7,654 nucleotides of DNA from Phycisphaerales bacterium (GTDB lineage: Bacteria > Planctomycetota > Phycisphaerae > Phycisphaerales > Phycisphaeraceae), in the NCBI GenBank assembly GCA_012031455.1, contig JAAUTM010000051.1, positions 1 through 7,654 of the forward strand, given 5' to 3'. Below the pieces are notes generated by a model. That model did not search any database, had not been told where the DNA came from, and saw only the letters and a program-made list of their open reading frames with translations. How positions within the stretch are numbered: the stretch's first letter is position 1; each line of letters opens with the position of its first letter. Below, piece by piece: positions 1-7,172 of the stretch. The position numbers and the translations under genes are program-made.

Positions 1-419
1 GAAATGGATTACCTCAAGGCCAAGGTCGATGCCGGGGCCGACTACATCGTCACCCAGCTTTTTTCGACAACCGTGATTTTTATGACTTCCGCGATCGCTG
101 CGAACTGGCCGGAATCAAAATCCCCATCCTTGCAGGTATCATGCCCATCACCTCCGCACCGGGGATGAAACGCATGGCCGAACTGGCCTCAGGGGCACGT
201 TTCCCCGCGCCACTTTTACGAGCCGTGCAACGTGCCGCCGGCAACACCAGCGACCCCGATGCTGTCAAACGAGTGGGTGTGCATTGGGCCAGCGAGCAAT
301 GCCGTGATCTGCTGGATCATCAGGTCGCAGGCATCCACTTCTATACCCTCAATCGCTCCGATGCCACCCGACAGATTTACGCCAGCCTCGGCGTCTCCGA
401 TAGCACCGCCCTGCGCTGA
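1..419 (+). CDS. metF: Methylenetetrahydrofolate reductase, C-terminal part, with one frame break
   Basis: This is the C-terminal part of the FAD-dependent cytosolic enzyme that reduces 5,10-methylene-THF to 5-methyl-THF for methionine synthesis. Reading starts in frame 1 with AGADYIVTQLF and continues in frame 3 with FDNRDFYDFRDRCELAGIKI, then PILAGIMPI and a closing segment ending GVSDSTALR before TGA at 417-419. The TQ(L/F)FFD motif contains the conserved substrate-contacting Gln of the family (Gln183 in E. coli MetF). About 139 residues are present of a family length near 290-320, because the gene begins before the window. The two frames join at the T run at 59-64: a seventh T restores the motif TQLFFDN exactly. 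I therefore read this as one gene with a one-base deletion, probably a sequencing error. The late part carries the usual helix after VKRVGVHWASEQCRDLL and the HFYTLNRS strand. The family assignment is secure; whether the break is real is not. Confidence 0.95.
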   Translation, partial: NGLPQGQGRCRGRLHRHPAFFDNRDFYDFRDRCELAGIKIPILAGIMPITSAPGMKRMAELASGARFPAPLLRAVQRAAGNTSDPDAVKRVGVHWASEQCRDLLDHQVAGIHFYTLNRSDATRQIYASLGVSDSTALR

Positions 420-679
420 GTCTCATCCAAAATGCCACTAACACTACTAGGCAAAGGATATAGCCTAATACCGGGATCATTACGTACCTTGCAAGAGATA
501 TATGGGTGCGACTTGGTTATCAGTACATGTCCCATCAATCGACATCCGAAACATCATTAAAGTTCAACATAGCTAAAGAATTTATACTAATCGGCGTCCA
601 ACTCTTTGATACTGTCATCGAAGTGGGTAGCGATCCAATTCGAATTCTTTGGTCCGAGTGGCTAGTTGACGCATCGCTG
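420..679. other. AT-rich convergent intergenic region
   Basis: This gap lies between the stop of metF (+) and the stop of the EF-hand/VCBS gene (-). It is clearly more AT-rich than metF. I see no convincing coding region: the short open stretch at 506-697 on the + strand has no recognisable protein character. I also found no GC-rich stem followed by a T tract for either gene, so the terminators are not identified. Confidence 0.6.
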
Positions 680-2877
680 TCATGGTCTCGGTTGTGATGC
701 GACCGGAGCTGCTTTTACATTGCGGATATCCAGATCGAGGAATTGGTCAGCCGAGAGTCCCGGGAAACGGGTAGCTTTGCCGTTGGATAAAGTGACCGTC
801 AGATCTACTGTTGGATTTTTTCCCAAGCCGAAATGTGTTTCAAGGGCTCCGCTTGATTTGTAACTGTGGTTGCTGTGGATCCAACGTGCCTGCCTCATAC
901 CGGTTGCGAAGACTTCAACGCGAGCACCAATTAGCTCAGCATCACTCAAGCCACTGAATCTAAGGCGTAACCAATGATTCTCCCGAGCTTGTGGCAGGCC
1001 GGTGTTCCAATAGACTTTGCTTTGGTATCGATCCATCTCCATCGTACCGCCGCTGTTGTCCGGGTCAGCAGCAATGACTAAATCGAGCAGGCCATCGTTA
1101 TTAAGATCGGCAGCTTCCCCGCTGATTCCTGAGCCATCGATCCCGCTGAATTTGGTGGGTTCAGGCTCAAAAGTGCCGTTGCCTTGATTCATGAACAGGA
1201 CCGCACGTGATGGCGGATTCTGGCTCTCGCTGCGATCAAGTACGACACAGTCCACCCAACCATCATTATCAAAGTCGCCGAAAATGGCATCTGCAAAATA
1301 CGGTCTGCGTTCGGCTGGATCGATCAACGCATTCGGACGTGGCCTGGGTGGTGACGTTTCAAAAAACTCGCACCAATCGCGGTAAACCCAGTTCAAAGAG
1401 GAAAGTCCCGACGTATCCGTTGCTTCCGCAAACTGGAACCCACCTTTGTTTAGCCAAAATCGACCGCTGACATACTCCGCTCTTGGAGCCCAGCCGGGAC
1501 TGGCAGGTCCAACCGCCAAAATGTCCATCAAGCCATCATTGTCAACATCGGCCAGTGAAATGTAAGGCAATCCCCGGAGCTTTGCCGACTGCGGTGAAGG
1601 GCTTCTTGTCCGGGTTAAGCTTGAGATGGGCTTCACAGGCGAGCCCGTTGCCCGTTATCTTTTCATAGCGTAAAACGCCAGTTTCGGATGTCAGGTTCTT
1701 CCAGCAGAAGATACCTTGGCGATACTCTACAGGTGAGTAAGGCAGTTCCGGGTCACGGATATCCACGTGATATGATTGCAACAGGTCAAGGTCGCCATCA
1801 TTGTCCAGATCGCGCAGGTTGATACAGGGTCCAGCCTTGTCCTTTGTGCTGTCATGATAGTAGCCGCCGAAATCAGGAATCAGATCGGTTCCACCAATAT
1901 CTTCGAAGTGGCCGTCTTCAAGCTTGGGGCCAATGGGTTTAAATATGTAAAGCCGGCTGTGGGGGAACCCGCCCATGGCATTGCCGATGTTGTCACAACC
2001 GATAGCGATATCAAGCCAGCCATCATGGTTCACGTCACCGATGCTGGGCTGTCGGTTGTAGGCCTTCTCGTTCTGAATGCCCATCTTTGCCGAGATATCA
2101 CGAAACACATCCCATCTACCATCACTGATATAGAGGCCATTACCGATTTTCTGGTCACGCGGACCGGGCTGGCCAGCCTGCATCTGTGCGTGACGAGACA
2201 CAAGCAAGTCCAGGAATCCATCACCGTTGAAATCAGCCAGTACAGGTATCTGGCCTCGGCCAAATGCTTCAGGGGAAACCTTCGAATCAAGCAGCTTGAT
2301 ACGCGTGCGTCCGGAAATTGAAATTACCTTGGTTGATGAAGACGCGCAGTTTCTCGCCCGATCCCCATTTACCCCCGCTTCCTGCTGGAGATGAATATGT
2401 TGCCACGATATCCAGCAGGCCATCCCTATTCAGGTCCGCGATGGCCAACCCGTTCATGCCCTCCGGGATGCTTGTGAACCCCGGTACCACGATGCACTCG
2501 AAGCGTTGTCCTCGTCCGGCGGCGTCGCGAGCGGCATCGCTGTCGGGCAGTTTCTTGAGTGGTGGCTCTCCGATCCTTTGCTCAGCAATATCTTCGCCAA
2601 CATCTTCCAACTGAATGGCGTCCTTATTATCAGTACGGCGTTTGCGATAGAACTCGGTGGCCTCCTCCAGCGAGACGTAGCCGTCGCGGTCCACATCCAT
2701 ATGCCGAAACAGCGGTCCGGAATATTCCTTGGGACTTATTTTCCCGTCATCATCACGGTCAAGTTGCTTGAACTGCTCGGTGATGCTGCTAGTTGAAGGG
2801 CGAGTTGCTTCCTGCGCTTGGAGTTGCATGCTGATTAAAGTGACTGTCAAGCAAGCTTTAATGATAAATCGTCTCAT
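680..2877 (-). CDS. Secreted EF-hand / FG-GAP (VCBS) repeat protein with ASPIC-UnbV domain; two frame breaks
   Basis: This is a predicted exported calcium-binding beta-propeller protein of the CRTAC1/ASPIC-UnbV type. Three overlapping open segments (2877-2287, about 2300-1580, about 1580-680) read as one protein of about 731 residues if one surplus base is removed at each of two places. The start ATG at 2877 is chosen because MRRFIIKACLTVTLISMQLQA is a signal peptide and AAAGGA lies 6 nt upstream. Domains in order: EF-hand loops at residues 40-51 (DRDDDGKISPKE) and 61-72 (DVDRDGYVSLEE). Then come seven FG-GAP units with the D-x-(N/D)-x-DG-x-x-D signature, such as ADLNRDGLLDIV, ADFNGDGFLDLL, GDVNHDGWLDIA, ADVDNDGLMDIL and GDFDNDGWVDCV. 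The ASPIC/UnbV domain follows at about 633-717 (NHWLRLRFSGL to FLDLDI). Break 1 lies around 2296-2316. Break 2 is at the T run 1581-1583, where removing one base gives TAVGKLRGLPY. The gene follows the sulfatase by 55 nt on the same strand, so it is probably the second gene of an operon. The substrate or partner is unknown; such proteins are often cell-surface or adhesion-like. Confidence 0.88.
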
Positions 2878-2883
2878 GATATA

Positions 2884-2889
2884 TCCTTT
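2884..2889 (-). promoter_or_regulatory. Ribosome binding site of the EF-hand/VCBS gene
   Basis: On the minus strand AAAGGA sits 6 nt before the ATG at 2877-2875. It decides the start: a longer in-frame extension to 2949 exists, but it would overlap the sulfatase end and bury the signal peptide. Confidence 0.7.
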
Positions 2890-2932
2890 AAAGAGACTCA
2901 AAACTTTCCAATGTATGTATATCTTTCCAGAA

Positions 2933-4530
2933 TTAGTTCCCTTGGCCATTGGTAGGACGATTTGTGGGTGTATATGTAGCGTTGGCCTCCCCCTTGGTCA
3001 CTACACCATCCCCATTCTGGTCCATGAGCCGTAAAAGGCCAGGCCGCTCTATTTCATCCTTACTGAGTACCCCGTCACCATTGCGATCCATCTGTCTGAA
3101 TCGATTTTCAACATCAACTCCACGCCTAACTTCTGTCGGTTGATTCGTTGCCCTGCGATTCTCCGTACGGGCATCCTGACGTTTCCACATGGGTGACTGA
3201 AGCTGGTCGTTCCATGCATTCCATGCTATTTCCAGTTCAGTGACTTTATCCGGCATCAGCTGAGCCAAATCCTTCGTCTCGCTGACATCCTCGGACAAGT
3301 TGTATAGTTCAGGCTCAAGAGAGCCGTATTCTTTCACGAGTTTCCAATCATTCATACGAATCGCATGCTTGCTCTGGTATCGCCAATAGAGCACATCATG
3401 CGGTTTCCCCTTTTGTCACCAGCAAGGTATGTCATTAAGTTGACACCATCGAGCTTGTCTTCAGGTAACATGGATTTCCAGTCGCAGCCATGACGGTGGG
3501 AACGATGTCGAGTGAGATGACTGGGTCATCATAGACCTTGCCTGCAGGTATTTGCCCCTTCCACTGAATCAGGAAGGGAACGCGTATGCCGCCTTCCCAC
3601 AATTGTGACTTGTAGCCCCGAAGTGGCGAGTTGCTGGAAGTAGTCTGGTGAGTCGGGCCGCCGTTGTCACTGATGAAGAATATCAATGTATTCTCCTCAA
3701 GCTTCTCATTTCGTAATGTATCTAGCACCTGACCGACTGCATTGTCCATTGCGATGGTCATCCCGGCATAGGTGCGTCGATTGGCGTCCGTGATACTCGC
3801 CGTGCGATCCCGGTACTTATCGGGTGCCCCCATAGGTGCGTGAACTGCATTGAAAGGCAGATAGAGAAAAAAGGGCTGTTCCTTGTGGCGATGGATGAAC
3901 TGTACTGCTTCTCGGCCAAATGCATCGGTGAGATATTGTTGCTCATGCACCGTTTCCATATTCCGCAGTATTTCGCTTCGGCGAACGCCTGATTGATAAT
4001 TATGGGCACCACTGAGAAACCCAAAGAACTCGTCAAAACCCCGCTTGGTTGGGGTCAATTCCGGCTTGTAGCCCAAGTGCCACTTGCCAACCATACCGGT
4101 CGCATATCCCAGAGTCCGGAGCCGTTCCGCCAGAGTGATTTCGGTGAGCGGCAGGCCGAACTTATCATCCGCAAATGCTTCCGGGCCTGGATTGGTCTCA
4201 AAGCCAAAACGTTGTTGGTAACGCCCCGTGAGTAGTCCTGCACGAGAGGGGGCACAGACAGCACAGGTCACATAAGCTTGTGTGAAGCGAACACCGCTTC
4301 GGGCGATGGAGTCGATGTTTGGTGTGGGGATATCCATACATCCCTGAGAACCCAGCTCAGCGTAGCCCAAATCGTCTGCCACGATCAACACAATGTTCGG
4401 TGGTGTACGTTCGATCTGCTTGGTCTGGAGCGGTTGCCCGAGGCACCCATGGATGGCTCATAAGTAATCCGATGGCTCCGGTACCAACCGAACTCATGAA
4501 TCCATATCGGGGTCGAAGTATTTTTAGCAT
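2933..4530 (-). CDS. Secreted S1-family sulfatase with C-terminal EF-hand pair; three frame breaks
   Basis: This is a predicted exported formylglycine-dependent sulfatase that hydrolyses sulfate esters, probably on a sulfated polysaccharide; the exact substrate is not visible. The start ATG at 4530 has an AGGAAGGA site 5 nt upstream and a signal peptide (MLKILRPRYG, a hydrophobic stretch, VPRATA cleavage). With three one-base corrections the gene encodes about 532 residues. Motifs are the NIVLIVADDLG metal site (D52, D53) and CAPSRAGLLTGR with C92 as the residue converted to formylglycine and R96. Further on are GKWHLG (K149, H151), NAVHAP (H230), FISDNGG (D288, N289) and RGYKSQLWEGG (K307). 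The tail carries EF-hand loops DRNGDGVLSKDE (about 482-493) and DQNGDGVVTKGE (about 504-515). The breaks are a surplus base at 4410-4411 (repair gives ADRRTPPNIVLIV), a missing base at the TTT at 3475-3477 (repair gives ATGKSMLPEDKLDG) and a missing base at the TTTT at 3411-3414 (repair gives GDKKGKPHDVLYW). It is the first gene of an operon with the EF-hand/VCBS gene. A maturase (FGE) must be encoded elsewhere. Confidence 0.94.
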
Positions 4531-4535
4531 TGTTG

Positions 4536-4543
4536 TCCTTCCT
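4536..4543 (-). promoter_or_regulatory. Ribosome binding site of the sulfatase
   Basis: On the minus strand AGGAAGGA lies 5 nt before the ATG at 4530-4528. This strong site places the start upstream of the frame break at 4410 and supports the signal peptide read in that frame. Confidence 0.8.
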
Positions 4544-4897
4544 GGCACAAAAGATAATCAGTGCATCTGCCTGATGCTTAACGAGCACACCACGGAATTC
4601 TTGCGATAGAACAAGTTCGGAATAGGGAGATTTCAATATTTCTACTGTAATTGTGACGCATAACGCATTGCATAGTGTTCAATGCTCAGAAGAAAGATTG
4701 TCAAGGACATTGAAAAGGTGTGTTCACCGTTTTCGTCGAAAATGATGTACACGTTGTTGCAGGTGATGTGTACGAATTCTAGAGATGGCGTAATGTGTTT
4801 ATACGCAGAGCTTACGCTACTCTTGTTCATGCCGCATACTGTATGGCACTACGCCCTCACTGACCCAGCGAGATTGCATCACCGAACAAACACCTAA
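4544..4897. other. AT-rich upstream region of the sulfatase operon
   Basis: This gap of about 350 nt lies between the sulfatase start and the 3' end of the tRNA. It should contain the operon promoter. A TTGACA match occurs on the minus strand at 4704-4699, but no good -10 box sits 16-18 nt downstream, so I do not call a promoter. An 11-nt odd palindrome CATACTGTATG occurs near 4834-4844 and might be an operator. Small open stretches here lack protein character. Confidence 0.5.
4712..4734. terminator. Possible weak hairpin, A/T-flanked
   Basis: GAAAA-GGTG, loop TGTT, CACC-(G)-TTTTC can form a 9-bp stem with one bulged G. On the minus strand it ends in a short T run and could terminate the tRNA transcript before the sulfatase promoter. 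The GC part is only 4 bp, so this is a weak call. Confidence 0.25.
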
Positions 4898-4970
4898 TGG
4901 GAGCGGCAGGATTCGAACCCGCGACCAAGGGATTATGAGTCCCCCGCTCTAACCACTGAGCTACGCTCCC
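4898..4970 (-). tRNA. tRNA with CAU anticodon, most like tRNA-Ile2 (lysidine type)
   Basis: Read on the minus strand this is a complete cloverleaf. The acceptor stem is GGGAGCG/CGCTCCC with discriminator A at 4898. The D arm is GCTC-AGTGGTTA-GAGC. The anticodon stem GGGGA/TCCCT encloses the loop CTCATAA (anticodon CAU). The variable loop is TGGTC and the T arm has the loop TTCGAAT. CCA is not encoded (ATT follows CCC). The segments AGCTCAGTGGTTAGAGC, GACTCATAATC and CTTGGTCGC match my memory of bacterial tRNA-Ile2, whose C34 is modified to lysidine by TilS to read AUA. Elongator tRNA-Met is the alternative. No initiator-type GGG/CCC anticodon-stem trio at 29-31/39-41 is present. Confidence 0.93.
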
Positions 4971-5167
4971 GATGTCAGCCGGGCAGCAACAGGGCAGGCC
5001 CTGACACTGACCAGATGAGGGCAATCAGCATACCGTAAAATCTGAATGATGATGTGGGGGAATGGGTACCGCAAGCTCATGCGCAGGTAGCCTGGTGTTT
5101 TTCTGGTTCAATCCCGCATAGGGCTGACTCAGCGTACAATCCGCTGGTTGTTTGAGCCTTGAGCAGA
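4971..5167. other. Intergenic region between tRNA and pseudopilin 3' repeat
   Basis: About 200 nt with no gene seen. It lies upstream of the tRNA on the minus strand, so it should hold the tRNA promoter. A TATGCT-like -10 at 5032-5027 is possible but has no clear -35. CAGGGC-AG-GCCCTG at 4990-5003 is a compact palindrome of unknown meaning. Confidence 0.45.
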
Positions 5168-5195
5168 TATCCGGCCCTAAAGGGCTCGGCGTCAT
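5168..5195 (+). repeat. REP-type hairpin, copy 1
   Basis: This 28-nt element is repeated as an exact inverted copy at 6852-6879. It folds as CCG-GCCC-TAAA-GGGC-(T)-CGG, a 7-bp stem with one bulged T and a TAAA loop, followed by the tail CGTCAT. It lies downstream of the pseudopilin stop codon. This structure is typical of REP sequences spread by RAYT-type transposases, but no RAYT gene is in the window. Confidence 0.85.
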
Positions 5196-5221
5196 AAGCG
5201 GGGTAATGCGGCCCTCAAGGC

Positions 5222-5261
5222 CACTCGACCACTTCCCTCTTCCTTCACTCGACCACTTCCC
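5222..5261 (+). repeat. Octamer-family array, two 16-nt direct repeats at 24-nt spacing
   Basis: CACTCGACCACTTCCC occurs at 5222-5237 and identically at 5246-5261, directly against the stop codon (5262-5264) of the pseudopilin gene. A near match, ACTTGACCACTTCCCTCTTCC, occurs at 6974-6994, so this is the same repeat family as the larger array. It follows REP copy 1 in the same orientation as the 6939-7064 array follows REP copy 3. Confidence 0.8.
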
Positions 5262-7162
5262 TTACGGCCGGTTCACTTTCACGATCTGTTCAAACCATTT
5301 GCCCGGCTCAACCACACCGTCCAGACCGCTGCCCAGCCGTGCATCCTTGTCATGCAGCCGATAGCGAATCCGCAGAAGGTAAGGCCATTTGCTGTTATTC
5401 AAGTTGCCTGCACCTGCCCATGATTGCGTGTCATCATGTCGCCAGATGAATGCGTATTTGGCGTAAGACTGTCCGGTGGGGTTGAAGTAGGGGGTGGCGT
5501 AGTACGATGGGCCGGTGGTGCTGTTGGCTCCCCAAGCCGCTGTTGGTGGCACTCCGGTACTCCCATCAAACACCAATGGCTTGTTGGAGTCATATCCGCG
5601 CGGGCTGCCGGGGTAGTTCACAAACTCCGGGCTGGAGTACCAGACGATGGCGCCGGCGGGAATGGCCGGATATGCCCGACCCCGGCTATCCACTTGACCG
5701 GGATCGCCAGGTGTACCTGCAGTGCTAGTGCCTGCAGGATAAGCGAGTCCGCCCGCTGTATCCGGTAACGTGTCAATCTCACCGTTGTTATCAATGTCGG
5801 CTGCAAAGTCCACGATGAAGTCGCTGATGTTGGTGGCGAACAAGGCATGCATCCGAGCGACTTCACCAGCACTCACGTCGTAACCCAATGGCTTGTGCAA
5901 CACCAGCAGCCGATTGTTGCTGTACGCCAAGGCTAAGGCGTTGGCTCGGTATGTAGGATCATGCAACATGCCCATTCCCAGGTGATGGTTGCCGGTGCCA
6001 TCGATTCTTGTGACAAAAGTTTGTGTACCTGGAGACTCGTCACCGGTTCCTGACCATGACCACTCCGTTGTATCCGTTTGTCCGGCTGCAAAAATATTGG
6101 CACTTGGCCAGAGCGGGCCAGCTTTGGGAACCATGTTTTCCCCGGCATCACGCGCTGTATTTGTGAAAAGCAAGGCTTGACGACCGAGCACCAATCGATG
6201 GCCCAATCGATTGGGATTGCCGCCATCACCAGCCACCGGTGTCTCTCCAAGGTCATGGGTCGCAGGTGGGGCACCATCACGATAGTTTGCTGCACATGCC
6301 CATACCACACGCGAGCAGTGCTGGCATAGCGATCGTTGGAAAAAGTCTCATCCGATCCGGAAAGAAACTTTCCTGTGAGTGGTTGCCATGAAGCAGAGTT
6401 GGCGATGAACAGCAATTGATCCGAGCGGACAAACCGTTGCGTGGTGCCCCATTGAGGGTGCCACATGGGAACACCTTCGGTGGATGTTTCGCCGGGGCCG
6501 ATCATGCCGTCGTTGTTAACATCACCTTCCAAATTACCGTCGTTGATGTTGGTATCCCCCAGCACATGATGAATGACCACGAGGATGCCGCCGGAGGAGG
6601 GGTCGATCATGGCCTGGGCATCGCGGTCGATCTGGTCGGCGATGCTGCGGTAGTTGTTGGTGATTTCACTGGTGCCGATGCCCGCCCGGATGGCGTTGCC
6701 AGCCTGCACGAACACGCGGTCGATGATGACCACCATCACCACCATGATCGAAAACGCCACGAGCATTTCAATGAGCGTGAAACCGGAACGACGGAACCAG
6801 AAGTGGCCCAGTGGCCCAGTGGCCAAGTGGCCCAGTGGAGGAGTTGTTGAAATGACGCCGAGCCCTTTAGGGCCGGATAATGTTGGTTGTTTTGCTGCAA
6901 TGAATCCGGGGCTAAAGCCCTCGGCGTCATTGGTCTGCACTTGAGCACTTGGCCACTGGGCCACTGGACCACTTCTTGCAGCCACTTGACCACTTCCCTC
7001 TTCCCGCACTTGGTCACTTGGCCACTTGGCCACTAGGTCACTTCCCGTGGCTACTTGACCACTGTGCAGCAACCGCTCGCTTCCACTCGCGGCTCTGATT
7101 TGGTGCGCAATGGTGGTCGGGTCCGGGGCGCTTCCTGCAAAATGTCGGGGTGTGGGTTTCAT
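5262..7162 (-). CDS. Large prepilin-like (pseudopilin) protein with repeat-filled leader; one frame break
   Basis: This is a predicted type II secretion or type IV pilus-like pseudopilin. The start ATG at 7162 has GAGGT 5 nt upstream, next to the stop of the preceding gene (TGA 7173-7171), which suggests translational coupling. FRRSG|FTLIEML is a classic prepilin peptidase site with Glu at +5, followed by the hydrophobic helix MLVAFSIMVVMVVII. The GspJ-like stretch IADQIDRDAQAMI follows. Loops DVNNDGMIGPGE (about residues 214-225) and DIDNNGEID resemble calcium-binding loops. The protein would be about 633 residues, or about 506 after cleavage, which is long for GspJ. The leader of 127 residues is far above the usual 5-30, because the octamer arrays and the REPIN are translated in frame within it. 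A base is missing near 6299-6301 (CCC run): repair joins ARVWYG to AANYRDGAPPATHD and gives a length divisible by three. A closer start such as a TTG just before GHFWFRRSG is possible but has no visible binding site. Confidence 0.82.
6802..6838 (-). repeat. Octamer array, left arm (inverted orientation)
   Basis: Four full and one partial copies of AGTGGCCC (one copy AGTGGCCA) run in tandem with period 8. They are the reverse-complement orientation of the ACTTGGCC/ACTGGGCC units at 6939-7064. The array begins about 20 nt from the FTLIE codons and encodes the leader segment GHLATGPLGHF. Confidence 0.9.
6852..6930. repeat. REPIN: inverted doublet of REP hairpins (copies 2 and 3)
   Basis: Copy 2 (6852-6879) is the exact reverse complement of copy 1 at 5168-5195 over 28 nt. 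Copy 3 (6904-6930) is in the orientation of copy 1. The two arms face each other across a spacer of about 24 nt, so the 79-nt unit can form a long hairpin. Copy 3 differs from copy 1 by GG for CC on one side of the small stem and CC for GG on the other, which keeps the base pairing. The unit is read in frame as part of the pseudopilin leader (LSGPKGLGVI and NDAEGFSPGF). Confidence 0.88.
6939..7064 (+). repeat. Octamer array, right arm, interrupted
   Basis: About eleven octamers of the form ACTTGGCC and variants (ACTGGGCC, ACTGGACC, ACTTGACC, ACTTGGTC, ACTAGGTC) occur in phase. They are broken by short inserts such as CTTGCAG and CCTCTTCCCGC. The orientation is opposite to 6802-6838. On the coding (minus) strand the array gives leader segments such as SGQVATGS, LVAKWPSDQV and PVAQWPSAQV. 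Confidence 0.9.
7073..7099 (-). repeat. Second REP-like motif
   Basis: On the minus strand the stretch ATCAGAGCCGCGAGTGGAAG, continuing CGAGCGG, has outer complementary CCGC/GCGG ends. It resembles the AGAGCCGCGA-type repeats that I recall from planctomycete and other bacterial genomes. Only one copy is in the window, so repeat status rests on resemblance. It is translated in the leader as RAASGSERL. Confidence 0.4.
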
Positions 7163-7167
7163 GGCGG

Positions 7168-7172
7168 ACCTC
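7168..7172 (-). promoter_or_regulatory. Ribosome binding site of the pseudopilin gene
   Basis: GAGGT lies 5 nt before the ATG at 7162-7160 and overlaps the TGA (7173-7171) of the upstream gene. This supports coupled translation and the far-upstream start, which places the repeats inside the coding region. Confidence 0.65.

Noticed and set aside
1776..2321. Plus-strand open frame of 181 codons opposite the VCBS gene
   Set aside because: It is antisense to clear FG-GAP repeats on the minus strand and shows no domain or binding site of its own.
680..4530. True pseudogenes from broken sulfatase and VCBS genes
   Set aside because: Catalytic and structural motifs are intact on both sides of each break, and metF shows the same kind of break, which favours sequencing error.
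4699..4704. TTGACA as -35 box of the sulfatase promoter
   Set aside because: No acceptable -10 hexamer lies at the right distance on the minus strand.
4831..4847. Palindrome GCCGCATACTGTATGGC as an operator
   Set aside because: Single short palindrome, no second copy and no regulator gene nearby; kept only as a note.
680..4898. Possible genomic island at the 3' side of the tRNA
   Set aside because: The region is AT-richer than metF and lies beyond the tRNA 3' end, but I found no copy of the tRNA 3' end near 420-680 and no integrase.
6416..6850. Plus-strand open frame with a histidine-rich stretch (DDDHHHHHD)
   Set aside because: It is the reverse complement of the pilin hydrophobic helix (Met/Val codons), so the His run is a shadow.
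6802..7064. CRISPR array
   Set aside because: The repeats are 8 nt, degenerate and without unique spacers of regular length; no cas genes are present.
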